From JADLHS01 sp964561105 (lineage in GTDB: Bacteria > Verrucomicrobiota > Verrucomicrobiia > Limisphaerales > JADLHS01): 64,000 nt of DNA. The notes beneath the pieces were generated by a model that was not told the DNA's origin, searched no databases, and saw only the letters and a program-made list of their open reading frames with translations. The first letter of the stretch is position 1. Every line of letters begins with the position of its first letter. Made by a program: the position numbers and the translations under genes. Of the stretch, positions 16,571 through 24,457 are shown one piece after another. Where the stretch lies: NCBI GenBank assembly GCA_964561105.1, contig CAZLOH010000001.1:62001-126000 (forward strand), written 5' to 3'.

Positions 16571-17826
16571 GCGCAAGTACGGTGAGCCAACTGCCGTCCG
16601 GCTGCTGCTGGCAGTCGGTGCTGAACCCACGCTGCTTCGCCTCGCCAAATAGATGGCACGGCTCGCGATCCGTCTGGGCGCGCAACTTCGCTCCGGCCGG
16701 CAACGATTCGAGGGCATCAAGAATCCGCACGAGCGGCTCCGGGGGTTCAAAACCGCGCACATCAATTTGCTGTACTCCCGCTGATACCGTCGTCACCGTG
16801 CCTGAGCCGCAACTGCTCGCCGTCGTACCCGAGCCACAACCGGTGTGGGTGTGAGCTGGCGCGGCGGCCCCGTCCACAGCGCGCAGTTTGGAAATTTTCA
16901 CGCGGAATTCCTCCGGTCCGCGTTGCAGATGTTCCCAGGAAAATGCATCTTTGAATTCAGCCTCAAACTGCCGGCGTAGCGGCACCGGATCGTGGTCGTT
17001 AAGCAAAACAAAATACCCACCCACGGGCAAATCCCGCCAGCGTTGCAAGATCTGGGCGTGCTTCACCCGCCCGGGAATCTCTCGCACGTCGAAAACCACC
17101 TTGGGATCACGATGCGGATCGTTGGCGGAAGTCGAACCGGAGCCGCAACTGGTCGGGACCGGAGCAGGTGCGGCCGGATGATCCAGAGCATGTAGTTTGG
17201 TAATCTTCACACGAAACTCTTCCGGCCCTTTCTCGAGATNNNNNNNNNNNNNNNNNNNNNNNNNNNNNNNNNNNNNNNNNNNNNNNNNNNNNNNNNNNNN
17301 NNNNNNNNNNNNNNNNNNNNNNNNNNNNNNNNNNNNNNNACTCCCAGGCGAAAGCCCCTTTGAACTCCGCATCGAACTGATACCGCAGCGGCACCGGATC
17401 GTGGTCGTTAAGCAGGACAAAAAACTGGCCCACTGGCAGGTCCGTCCAACGTTGGAATATCTGGGCGTGCTTGACACGACCGGGAATGGGTCGCACATCG
17501 AAGACGACCTTGGGATCGCGCAACGGATCAGTGGTAGTAGCCGGGCGGTTCAAATCCCGCAGTTTAGTAATCTTCACGCGGAATTCTTCCGGCCCGGTTT
17601 CCAAATACTCCCAGGCGAAAGCCCCTTTGAACTCCGCATCGAACTGATACCGCAGCGGCACGGGATCATGGTCATTGAGCAGAACGAAAAACTGGCCGAC
17701 CGGCAATTCCGTCCAGCGCTGGAAAATCTGGGCGTGCTTCACTCGGCCAGGGATGAGCCGAACATCAAAAACAACCTTGGGATCGCGCAGCGGGTCGGTG
17801 ACCGTGGAGGAGGTGGAGGTATTCAT
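16563..17826 (-). CDS. Multi-domain DUF2249 protein with tandem repeats, interrupted by the assembly gap
   Basis: The gene encodes at least three near-identical DUF2249 units of about 75 residues (each with VFDVR, IPGRVKHAQI, LLNDHDPVPLR and GPEEFRVKI) and a divergent final unit (QQIDVRGFEPPEPLVRILD). Linkers carry CGSG motifs (SCGSGS, GCGSG, SCGSG). The 100 Ns fall exactly inside the repeat: deleting them restores the frame and rebuilds the unit boundary, so the two flanking frames are one gene whose true number of units is unknown. DUF2249 proteins are TusA-like and are often linked to NO or denitrification loci; the precise role is unknown. It is the first gene of the operon. Confidence 0.82.
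17240..17339. other. Assembly gap of 100 N
   Basis: Exactly 100 Ns, a conventional scaffold filler. The bases on its two sides (CTCGAGAT and ACTCCCAGG) join to reproduce the junction seen in the intact upstream repeat unit (CCAAATACTCCCAGG), so the gap may be zero or a whole number of collapsed repeat units. Confidence 0.97.
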
Positions 17827-17917
17827 AGTTTATTTTTCGTAATGTAAGTCGCTTTGCCTGGGCGCTGTCTGCCATTCTCGACCGACACAGCCGGGACGCC
17901 AGGCAGCTCATGGATTC

Positions 17918-17954
17918 AGGTTATGTCGGTTTAATCGGATGTCAATGTCCGATT
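17918..17954 (-). promoter_or_regulatory. Promoter with operator-like inverted repeat upstream of the DUF2249 operon
   Basis: On the minus strand TTGACA (17945-17940) and TAACCT (17923-17918) are 16 bp apart, a good sigma-70-type promoter. A perfect inverted repeat AATCGGA-N8-TCCGATT (17933-17954) overlaps the -35, as expected for a repressor or NO-responsive regulator site. The regulator is not in the window. The leader to the start codon is about 85 bases. Confidence 0.6.
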
Positions 17955-18190
17955 ATAGATCCGCCGACGACTTTTGTTCACCGGCCAACCCGCCAGGCAC
18001 ACGCGCGGCGGCATTGTCGGCACGGATCGGCGACGGTGCAAAACGCGACGACACCTCGCGCCGAAACTTCGCCAGCCCGGCAAATTGACTTCGTTTCGCG
18101 AGGCGCGCTTCCACCCGGCAGCGGTGCCGCCATTGCTCTTCACCGGTATCGTTCAAAATCGTTGAGCCGTTTTTTTGACGCGATCAATTC
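17955..18190. other. Non-coding stretch between the DUF3088 stop and the DUF2249 promoter
   Basis: Open frames here are short and resemble no family I know. Nothing else could be identified. Confidence 0.5.
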
Positions 18191-18535
18191 TCAATGTGGC
18201 AGCCCAATGCCCTGCGCGTGCGCCAGATATTGGCCAATCTCGTGCGCCCCTTCCACGAACGCATGTCCGTTGGCGTATTGCACCGGGACCGAGGCGGGCA
18301 GGTTCGCGGGCTTGGCGTGCAGCACCAGCACCGGACAACTCTGGTGGTCTTCACCGAGCAGCGCCACCAGCTCCGGACGTGGGCGGGCAAAATCCACCCA
18401 GTGAATCTCGCTGCTGGCTTTCAGCGCAGGATAAAACTCCCGGAGACCAAGCACCTCGGCGCAATAGGGACAGTAATAGGTTTTTCCCTGGTCGGAAAAA
18501 TTGGGTTTCAGTAGAAATAATTGATCCTGATTCAT
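18191..18535 (-). CDS. DUF3088 family thioredoxin-like protein
   Basis: This 114-residue cytoplasmic protein matches the DUF3088 pattern: a short strand (FLLKPNF), a CPYC redox-type motif (YYCPYCAEVLGL, about residues 21-32) and a following alpha/beta region with SCPVLVL and a cis-Pro-like VPVQYANG. The thioredoxin-like fold is inferred. The function is not known. AGGAAA precedes the ATG by about nine bases. It stands alone, upstream of the NO-stress operon on the same strand. Confidence 0.75.
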   Translation of the reverse strand: MNQDQLFLLKPNFSDQGKTYYCPYCAEVLGLREFYPALKASSEIHWVDFARPRPELVALLGEDHQSCPVLVLHAKPANLPASVPVQYANGHAFVEGAHEIGQYLAHAQGIGLPH

Positions 18536-18998
18536 GGCGCGTTTCCTGTGTTTGCGACCTTGGCGGTCGGCGAAACTTCAACTCGCTCGAGGCCAAAGCC
18601 ACCTCAAATTCGTCGAAATCCAAAACCAGTCAAGGAAAAGATGTATTTGCGATACAGCTTTAACGTAGGTATTCTGTGCCGCGTGCTGGCGAACCGAAAT
18701 GAACTTGAATCTGTCAGGTCGTTATGAACCTGGCGCCGACCCGCCCGGCTGCAATTCGATTGCGGCCGCGGGAACACGCATCGCTCGGATTAAATTCCCG
18801 ACGTTGGGACGCTGGGCTGGGCTTGTGGACGATTCGCGGCCAGTGTTATCTTACGGCGTCCGAAGCCCGGGAAACATCTGAAGCTGGCGCAGTTGGTTGG
18901 GCGGGGACGAACCATCGGTGCCGGGGCCAGACAAACGACGGCCGACCGGCTGCGGTCAGTCCCGGAGTTTTGCGCCGCCCAGACTGATTTGACTTAAC
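18536..18998. other. Intergenic region between the DUF3088 gene and pdhA
   Basis: No convincing gene. A weak plus-strand promoter candidate is TTGCGA (18647-18652), 17-bp spacer, TATTCT (18670-18675), 324 bases upstream of pdhA. No riboswitch or operator was recognised. Confidence 0.4.
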
Positions 18999-20075
18999 AT
19001 GGAAACACTTGTTGCTGCCACTGCGTTCGCCGAAGCCGACATCAACCGTCGGCTGACCCGCGAAGAAAAAATTCACCTGCTGGATCAGATGCTGCGCATC
19101 CGGCGGTTTGAATTGACAGCGCTCAAACAATACCAGACCAGCGGTCAAATGGGCGGCTTCCTGCACCTTTACTCCGGGCAGGAATCCGTCGCAGTGGGCG
19201 CGCTCTCGTTGTGCGGCGAGAACGATCATGTCATTGCCGGATATCGCAGCCACGGCAACGCGCTGGCGATGGGCATGTCCATGAACGAGTGCATGGCGGA
19301 ATTATTCGGCCGGGCGACCGGTTGTTCCAAAGGCAAGGGCGGCTCGATGCACTTCTTCGCGCCGGATAAAAATTATTGGGGCGGCCACGGCATTGTTGCC
19401 GGCCAGACGCCGCTGGGACTCGGGCTGGCGTTCGCGTTGAAGTATAAAGGGGTGAAAGGTTGCTGCCTGTGTTTCCTCGGCGACGGCGCGGCGAATCAGG
19501 GAGTCTATCGCGAGTCGCTCAACCTCGCGTCGCTGTGGGATCTGCCGGTGGTTTACATCATCGAAAATAATCAGTACTCGATGGGCACCAGCTTGGAGCG
19601 GTCCTCGGCGTTTCAGACCTGCCTCGCCGCCCGGGCCGCCGGCTACAACATCGCCTGGGATCGGATGAACGGCGCGGACATCTACGAAGTGCGCGCCAAG
19701 ACCTGGCCGGCCCTGCAGCGCGCGCACGACGAATCGCGGCCCACGGTGCTGGAGATTGACACCTACCGCTACTACGGCCACTCCGTGTCGGATGCGAACA
19801 CGAAGAAATACCGGGACGCCGCGGAGATCGAACGGTATCGCAAGTTCCATGACCCGTTGCAGCTCTGGCAAACGCGCCTGATCGAGGAAGGGATGCTCAC
19901 GGAGGCGGAGGTCGCCGAACTGGACGCCGCCGCGCAAAAAGAGGTGGAAGCGGCGGTGACGTTCGCGGCGGCAAGCCCGTTGCCGGAACCGGCGGACATC
20001 TGCTCCGATGTGTATTACGAGGTGGACCAGCGCACCGAAGCGGCGGCCACGGGAAAATATTTCTTCAACACCTAG
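18999..20075 (+). CDS. pdhA: Pyruvate dehydrogenase E1 component alpha subunit
   Basis: This 358-residue subunit binds thiamine diphosphate and decarboxylates pyruvate with the beta subunit. The TPP motif GDGAANQGVYRESLNLASLW (about residues 162-181) and the phosphorylation-loop region with YRYYGHSVSDANTKKYR are present. A non-conserved 25-residue N-terminus precedes the family start at EEKIHLLDQMLRIRRFE. Length is normal for the bacterial heterotetrameric type. It begins the pdhA-pdhB-pdhC run with a 21-bp gap to pdhB. Confidence 0.95.
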   Translation: METLVAATAFAEADINRRLTREEKIHLLDQMLRIRRFELTALKQYQTSGQMGGFLHLYSGQESVAVGALSLCGENDHVIAGYRSHGNALAMGMSMNECMAELFGRATGCSKGKGGSMHFFAPDKNYWGGHGIVAGQTPLGLGLAFALKYKGVKGCCLCFLGDGAANQGVYRESLNLASLWDLPVVYIIENNQYSMGTSLERSSAFQTCLAARAAGYNIAWDRMNGADIYEVRAKTWPALQRAHDESRPTVLEIDTYRYYGHSVSDANTKKYRDAAEIERYRKFHDPLQLWQTRLIEEGMLTEAEVAELDAAAQKEVEAAVTFAAASPLPEPADICSDVYYEVDQRTEAAATGKYFFNT

Positions 20076-20096
20076 CACCGGACCGCCATTTGATTT

Positions 20097-21071
20097 ATGC
20101 CCCGAATCACTTATCGCAAAGCCCTGAATGACGCGCTGGCCGAGGAGCTGGCCCGGGATGAAAACGTGTTCATCCTCGGCGAAGAAGTCGCGCAATATAA
20201 CGGCGCCTACAAGGTGACCGAAGGGTTGCTGGCGCGGTTCGGGGACAAACGCGTGCTCGACACCCCCATCACGGAAGCCGCCTTCGTGGGGCTTGGCGTC
20301 GGAGCTTCGATGTTGGGCTTGCGCCCCGTGATCGAGTTGATGTTCTGGAGTTTTGCGTTTGTCGCCTACGACCAGATCGTCAACAACGCCGGTTGCATCC
20401 GTTACATGTCCGGCGGACTCATCCATCTGCCCCTGGTCATTCGCGGGCCGGCCAATGGCGGCACGAATGTCGGGGCGACCCATTCGCACACGCCGGAAAG
20501 CATCTTGGCGAACAACCCCGGCGTGAAGGTGGTTTGCCCCGCAACGGCCTATGATGCCAAGGGCCTGATGAAAACCGCGATTCGCGACAACGATCCGGTC
20601 TTCGTCATGGAGAACACGCTGCTCTACGGCGAAACCTGGGAAGTGCCCGAAGCGGAATACTTAATTCCGCTCGGCGTCGCCGACGTGAAACGCGAAGGGA
20701 CGGACCTCTCGCTGATCGCCCATGGCCGCGCGGTCATCACCAGCCTGCACGCCGCCGAGGTGCTCGCCGCCGAGCACGGCATCCAAGCCGAGGTGCTGGA
20801 CTTGCGCTCGATCCGGCCACTCGACGAGGAAGCCATTCTGCGGTCCGTGCGCAAGACGCATCGCGCGGTGTTGGTGGACGAAAACAAACCGTTTTGCGCC
20901 GTGAGCGCGCAGATCGCCGCCACCATCCAGGAGCAGGCGTTCGACGATCTCGATGCGCCGGTGCTGCGGGTTTGCTCGCTGGACGCGCCCGCCATTTACA
21001 GTCCGCCGCTCGAAAAATTGCAGTTGCCCACGATGGAACGCATTGTGGAAAAGGCGCGGAGCATCTGCTAA
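20097..21071 (+). CDS. pdhB: Pyruvate dehydrogenase E1 component beta subunit
   Basis: This 324-residue partner of E1 alpha begins MPRITYRKALNDALAEEL and carries the typical beta-subunit segments LGEEVAQYNGAYKVTEGL, DTPITEAAFVGLGVGASM, ANPGVKVV-like NNPGVKVVCPATAYDAKG and LDLRSIRPLDEEAI. The C-terminus (PTMERIVEKARSIC) matches the family. It lies 15 bp before pdhC. Confidence 0.96.
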   Translation: MPRITYRKALNDALAEELARDENVFILGEEVAQYNGAYKVTEGLLARFGDKRVLDTPITEAAFVGLGVGASMLGLRPVIELMFWSFAFVAYDQIVNNAGCIRYMSGGLIHLPLVIRGPANGGTNVGATHSHTPESILANNPGVKVVCPATAYDAKGLMKTAIRDNDPVFVMENTLLYGETWEVPEAEYLIPLGVADVKREGTDLSLIAHGRAVITSLHAAEVLAAEHGIQAEVLDLRSIRPLDEEAILRSVRKTHRAVLVDENKPFCAVSAQIAATIQEQAFDDLDAPVLRVCSLDAPAIYSPPLEKLQLPTMERIVEKARSIC

Positions 21072-21086
21072 AACGAAACTGTCATT

Positions 21087-22484
21087 ATGGCCTACAACCA
21101 GAATCACCCTCTCCCCCTCCACACCTCCCCCTCACCATTGGCTTTGGGTGAGGGGGTGAAGGGGGAGAGGGTCTATATTGAAATGCCAAGATTGAGCGAC
21201 ACGATGACCGAAGGCACCGTGGTCAAGTGGCACAAGGCGGTGGGCGACGCCGTCAGCGCGGGCGACATCCTCGCCGACATTGAAACCGACAAAGCGGTCA
21301 TGGAGTTGGAGGCGTTTGACGGCGGGACACTGAAAGAAATCTACGTCCAGGACGGAGGCAAAGCGCGCTTGGGCGAAAGGCTTGCGCTGATCCTGGGCGC
21401 AAGCGAAGCGGCGCCGAAGGATTCCGCCGCAGCCGCCGGCCCGGGGCAAGCCGCACCCGAAGCTTCCGCCAAGCCGGGGGCAAAATCGCAACCCGCCGTT
21501 ATTGACCCTCTCCCCCTCCACACCTCCCCCTCACCATTGGCTTTGGGTGAGGGGGTGAAGGGGGAAAGGGTGACTCTGGTTTCGAGCGTTTCGGCAGCTT
21601 CCGGCGGTCGCATCAAAGCCTCGCCACTCGCAAAGAAGATCGCCGCCGCCAAGGGTATTTCCCTGGCGACGGTTCAAGGCACCGGCCCCGGCGGCCGCGT
21701 GGTGGCAAAGGATTTGGAATCGGTCCCGGTGCAATCTTCGCGCCCGGTCGCGCCCGCATCCACGCTGATTATGCCGGGTCCGCTGCCGGACGGGGCCAAA
21801 CGCATTCCGCTTTCCGGGATGCGCAAGGTTATCGCCGAACGGTTACTCGCCAGCAAGACGCAGATTCCACACTTCTATCTCAACATCGAAGTGGACGCCG
21901 GCGAACTGGTCCAGTTGCGCGCGCAGTTGAACAAGGACTTGGAAGCCAGCGGTGCCGCCAAACTGACGTTCAACGATTTCATTCTCCACGCCGTGGTGGC
22001 CGCCGCCGTGGAAGTTCCCCGCGTCAACGCCTCCTTCGCGGGCGACGCCATCATCGAATACCCCGACGTCCATCTGGCCGTGGCCGTCGCCATTGAGGAT
22101 GGTTTGGTGACGCCAGTGATCCGCCAGGCGCAGAAGAAATCGCTGCGCGAAATCAGCGAGGCCGTGAAAGACCTCGCAACGCGCGCCCGCACCAAGAAGC
22201 TCAAGCCCGAGGAATACCAGGGCGGCACGCTCACCGTGTCCAATCTCGGCAGCTATGGCATCGAAAGTTTCTCGGCCGTCATCAATCCGCCGCAGGCGAT
22301 CATCCTGGCCATCGGCGCCATCGTGAAGAAACCGGTCGTCAATGCGCAGGATCAAATCGTGCCTGGCCATCGGCTGGCCATCGGCCTGAGCGCGGACCAT
22401 CGCGTGGTGGATGGCGCGATCGGTGCGCAGTATCTGGCCGCCTTGCGCCGGCTGATTGAAAACCCCGTGCGCATGTTGCTGTGA
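21087..22484 (+). CDS. pdhC: Dihydrolipoamide acetyltransferase (E2) with two in-frame palindromic repeat insertions
   Basis: This 465-residue E2 has one lipoyl domain (about residues 30-105, beginning IEMPRLSDTMTEG, lipoylated Lys in ETDKAVMELEA), a peripheral-subunit-binding domain (about 172-205, KASPLAKKIAAAKGISL) and a catalytic domain (about 230-465, active site DHRVVDGAIGAQ). Two nearly identical repeat-derived peptides, each reading PLPLHTSPSPLALGEGVKGER, flank the lipoyl domain: one after MAYNQNH, one in the linker. The insertions keep the frame and avoid the folded domains, so the enzyme is probably functional. Confidence 0.93.
   Translation: MAYNQNHPLPLHTSPSPLALGEGVKGERVYIEMPRLSDTMTEGTVVKWHKAVGDAVSAGDILADIETDKAVMELEAFDGGTLKEIYVQDGGKARLGERLALILGASEAAPKDSAAAAGPGQAAPEASAKPGAKSQPAVIDPLPLHTSPSPLALGEGVKGERVTLVSSVSAASGGRIKASPLAKKIAAAKGISLATVQGTGPGGRVVAKDLESVPVQSSRPVAPASTLIMPGPLPDGAKRIPLSGMRKVIAERLLASKTQIPHFYLNIEVDAGELVQLRAQLNKDLEASGAAKLTFNDFILHAVVAAAVEVPRVNASFAGDAIIEYPDVHLAVAVAIEDGLVTPVIRQAQKKSLREISEAVKDLATRARTKKLKPEEYQGGTLTVSNLGSYGIESFSAVINPPQAIILAIGAIVKKPVVNAQDQIVPGHRLAIGLSADHRVVDGAIGAQYLAALRRLIENPVRMLL
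21098..21173. repeat. Palindromic repeat family A, copy A4, at the 5' end of pdhC
   Basis: It runs from CCAGAATCACCCTCTCCCCC to GGGTGAAGGGGGAGAGGGTC, inverted in its outer flanks relative to A5. It encodes residues about 5-28 of E2. Its 60-bp core is nearly identical to A5. Confidence 0.9.
21499..21580. repeat. Palindromic repeat family A, copy A5, in the E2 linker
   Basis: It runs from TTATTGACCCTCTCCCCCTC to GGGGGAAAGGGTGACTCTGG. Its core starts 399 bp after the core of A4 and differs by about one base. It encodes the linker after the lipoyl domain, in the same frame as A4. Confidence 0.9.
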
Positions 22485-22493
22485 TTTTATGAA

Positions 22494-22751
22494 ATGTCAT
22501 TTGCCATGAACCTCTCTGGCGAGATGGAGGATTTTAGGGAGCGAATCTTGGATTATCTCAGTGACGTTCAGAATCAGCGCGATTTGGCTGCGCCAGCATT
22601 GTTGTCGCTCAAGATTCAGGAGTTCCTAAGTTCCATCCCCGGCATGCCAGGAGGCTTGATTAGCACTACCACTCCCATCTTCGACCCATGCCCACTTGGA
22701 TTCTACGAAGGCGGAAGCGGCGGATGGCAAGATTGCCTATGGCCGTATTGA
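22494..22751 (+). CDS. Small hypothetical protein
   Basis: The open frame has 85 residues beginning MSFAMNLSGEMEDFRERIL and ending in a Gly/Trp-rich tail. I recognise no family and no ribosome binding site. It begins 9 bases after the pdhC stop, in the low-GC stretch that separates pdhC from lpdA. It may be a real small gene of the inserted segment or a chance frame. Confidence 0.35.
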   Translation: MSFAMNLSGEMEDFRERILDYLSDVQNQRDLAAPALLSLKIQEFLSSIPGMPGGLISTTTPIFDPCPLGFYEGGSGGWQDCLWPY

Positions 22752-22780
22752 ATAGCGTTCCCCTATAGCAGTAGTCGGAT

Positions 22781-23137
22781 ATGCCCCAAAAACCACAAGG
22801 TCGAATCAAGCTCTTGACCATACGGGTCTTGATCAACTCACTCTGGCTGCTTCCCTTCAGTTACGGAATTAAATGCTTGGTCACGTTGAATGGGCGTTGC
22901 ATGGGGCCAGGGCTGATCGGGTATAAAACCCGGTTGGGCAAGTTGTATCCCGTAGAAGGGGAAGCAGCCGTGTGGGGTGGCTTCGGCTATATTGCCATTG
23001 CTGTATTCGTGTACTTGTACATTTACAAGAAGCCCGGTCCTGACGATGGAGATGGCTGGCAGTTGATTCGCATTCCAGGCTGTTGCGCCAGTCTATTGGC
23101 ATTTGCATGGTTCTGGTATATGGCTTTGCATGTGTGA
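22781..23137 (+). CDS. Small hypothetical membrane protein
   Basis: This 118-residue protein has three likely transmembrane segments: INSLWLLPFSYGIKCLV (about 16-32), GFGYIAIAVFVYLYIY (about 67-82) and a C-terminal CCASLLAFAWFWYMAL. No family is recognised. It lies in the insert between pdhC and lpdA, directly before the pseudopilin gene. Confidence 0.5.
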   Translation: MPQKPQGRIKLLTIRVLINSLWLLPFSYGIKCLVTLNGRCMGPGLIGYKTRLGKLYPVEGEAAVWGGFGYIAIAVFVYLYIYKKPGPDDGDGWQLIRIPGCCASLLAFAWFWYMALHV

Positions 23138-23166
23138 CTATGGACTGGCGTGATCGAACTAAAATC

Positions 23167-24054
23167 ATGCACTCCTCCCCAGTTTTAATGCGAATCGCCC
23201 GCCACCGCCGGCCTGACAAAAGAGTGTGCCTGCGGGCCGCAAACGACCCATCGCTGCCAAGAATGGCGTTCACCATGATCGAACTGCTTGTCGTCATCGC
23301 AGTGATTGGGATACTGGCATCATTGCTTTTGCCCGCGCTCAACGGCGCCAAGGAAAGAGGAAAACGCGCCGTTTGCCAAAGCAATCTCCGTCAGTGCGGA
23401 ATGGCCGTGAACCTTTATGCCGACGAGCACAACCGATATCCCACCTCTTTTCGCTGGATTCGTGCGGGACGAGGCGACCCTAATCCAAAAGGGTCGGCGC
23501 TGAGTATCTGGAACGCGCTTATTCTACCGTATCTCAACAACAATCTGGAGGTGTTCAATTGCCCTTCATTCCCGGCCTTTTTCCGCTGGACGACGAATTC
23601 TTCAGCGATGGGTTACATGTATCCCACAAACATTGAGGGCAACCGGCCCTTTTGCTACGCAATGAACGCGAACGGTGTTTCTGTGGCGAACTGGGGGCTT
23701 GTCAAAGCAACACCGTTAGATTCGGATACCATCAGTCGGACGCCAAGCGAAATTCGAGCACCCGCAGACATGATCGCCATCGGCGACGACACCAGCGGCA
23801 CGACCAATCACGCTGTTTTTGATTGGGTGAAATTGGCGGCTTGGGGGATATTTGTTAATCCATACATCCCGCATGAAGATAGTTCGCGTCGGCCCGCTCG
23901 AATAGGAACGGTGCATAGTCAAGGAGGAAACATGTTGTTTCTCGATGGCCACGTTGAATGGGCGCACTGGCTCAAGTGGGTAGAATTCACTGACGCTGCC
24001 GCACGGCGGTGGAACTATGACAACCAGCCGCATCGCGAGAGATGGGGGCAATGA
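23167..24054 (+). CDS. Prepilin-type protein with N-terminal cleavage/methylation motif (pseudopilin-like)
   Basis: This secreted pilin-like protein has the type IV prepilin motif AFTMIELLVVIAVIGILASL near residue 30, with the conserved Glu five residues after the cleavage point. It ends with the FLDGHVEWAHW motif common in the large DUF1559-like pseudopilin families of Verrucomicrobiota and Planctomycetota. These are exported and may assemble in type II secretion-like fibres. The start is uncertain: ATGs at 23167 and 23188 both give a leader; the ATG at 23083 would overlap the previous gene. The gene belongs to the insert splitting the pdh cluster. Confidence 0.75.
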   Translation: MHSSPVLMRIARHRRPDKRVCLRAANDPSLPRMAFTMIELLVVIAVIGILASLLLPALNGAKERGKRAVCQSNLRQCGMAVNLYADEHNRYPTSFRWIRAGRGDPNPKGSALSIWNALILPYLNNNLEVFNCPSFPAFFRWTTNSSAMGYMYPTNIEGNRPFCYAMNANGVSVANWGLVKATPLDSDTISRTPSEIRAPADMIAIGDDTSGTTNHAVFDWVKLAAWGIFVNPYIPHEDSSRRPARIGTVHSQGGNMLFLDGHVEWAHWLKWVEFTDAAARRWNYDNQPHRERWGQ

Positions 24055-24380
24055 GCGAAAGCCTGAAACCGTATCTGATGATTACAGCTACGCTGGGAAT
24101 TTTTGGTCTTCTTTGGTTCTTGGGGGCAATGTTCCATCGGAAAGCGGTGAAACAAGACTTGCGCGAACGCTGCTGTGAGCCGATCCGCGTTGGTTGGCGA
24201 CCGCTTGCGCTTTGGGCGACGGGCTGGCGGAGAACTCCGTTTCGAGTCATCAATCGCGATGCGGAAAGCCGCCGTCACAAGGCATATTGCTGCGTTTACC
24301 AGGACCTCATGGGTTCGCCCCTGGGTCCGCGCCGGGTGGAATGGATTCGCGACGAATTGAAAGATTCCATTGAGGTTTGA
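24051..24380 (+). CDS. Small hypothetical protein with N-terminal membrane segment
   Basis: This 109-residue product starts at ATG 24051, overlapping the pseudopilin stop (ATGA), after GGGGG at short spacing. It has one membrane segment (LMITATLGIFGLLWFLGAMF, about 9-28) and a basic cytoplasmic-looking tail with three cysteines. No family is recognised. Coupling to the pseudopilin gene suggests joint function. Confidence 0.55.
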   Translation: MSESLKPYLMITATLGIFGLLWFLGAMFHRKAVKQDLRERCCEPIRVGWRPLALWATGWRRTPFRVINRDAESRRHKAYCCVYQDLMGSPLGPRRVEWIRDELKDSIEV

Positions 24381-24453
24381 AACGAGCGAGCTGTGGTTGG
24401 ACCTCACCGGGCACCGGCAGTTGTTGGAAAATCCGGTAATGTTGCTACTTTGA
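24376..24453 (+). pseudogene. Possible remnant of an E2 3' end just upstream of lpdA
   Basis: The frame ending at the TGA 24451-24453 reads HRQLLENPVMLLL and stops four bases before the lpdA ATG. It resembles the C-terminus of E2, which in this window is LRRLIENPVRMLL at 22445-22484. The upstream codons do not align well, so only about 12 residues support it. It may be the original end of an E2 gene displaced by the 1.9 kb insert. Confidence 0.4.
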
Positions 24454-24457
24454 GTTC

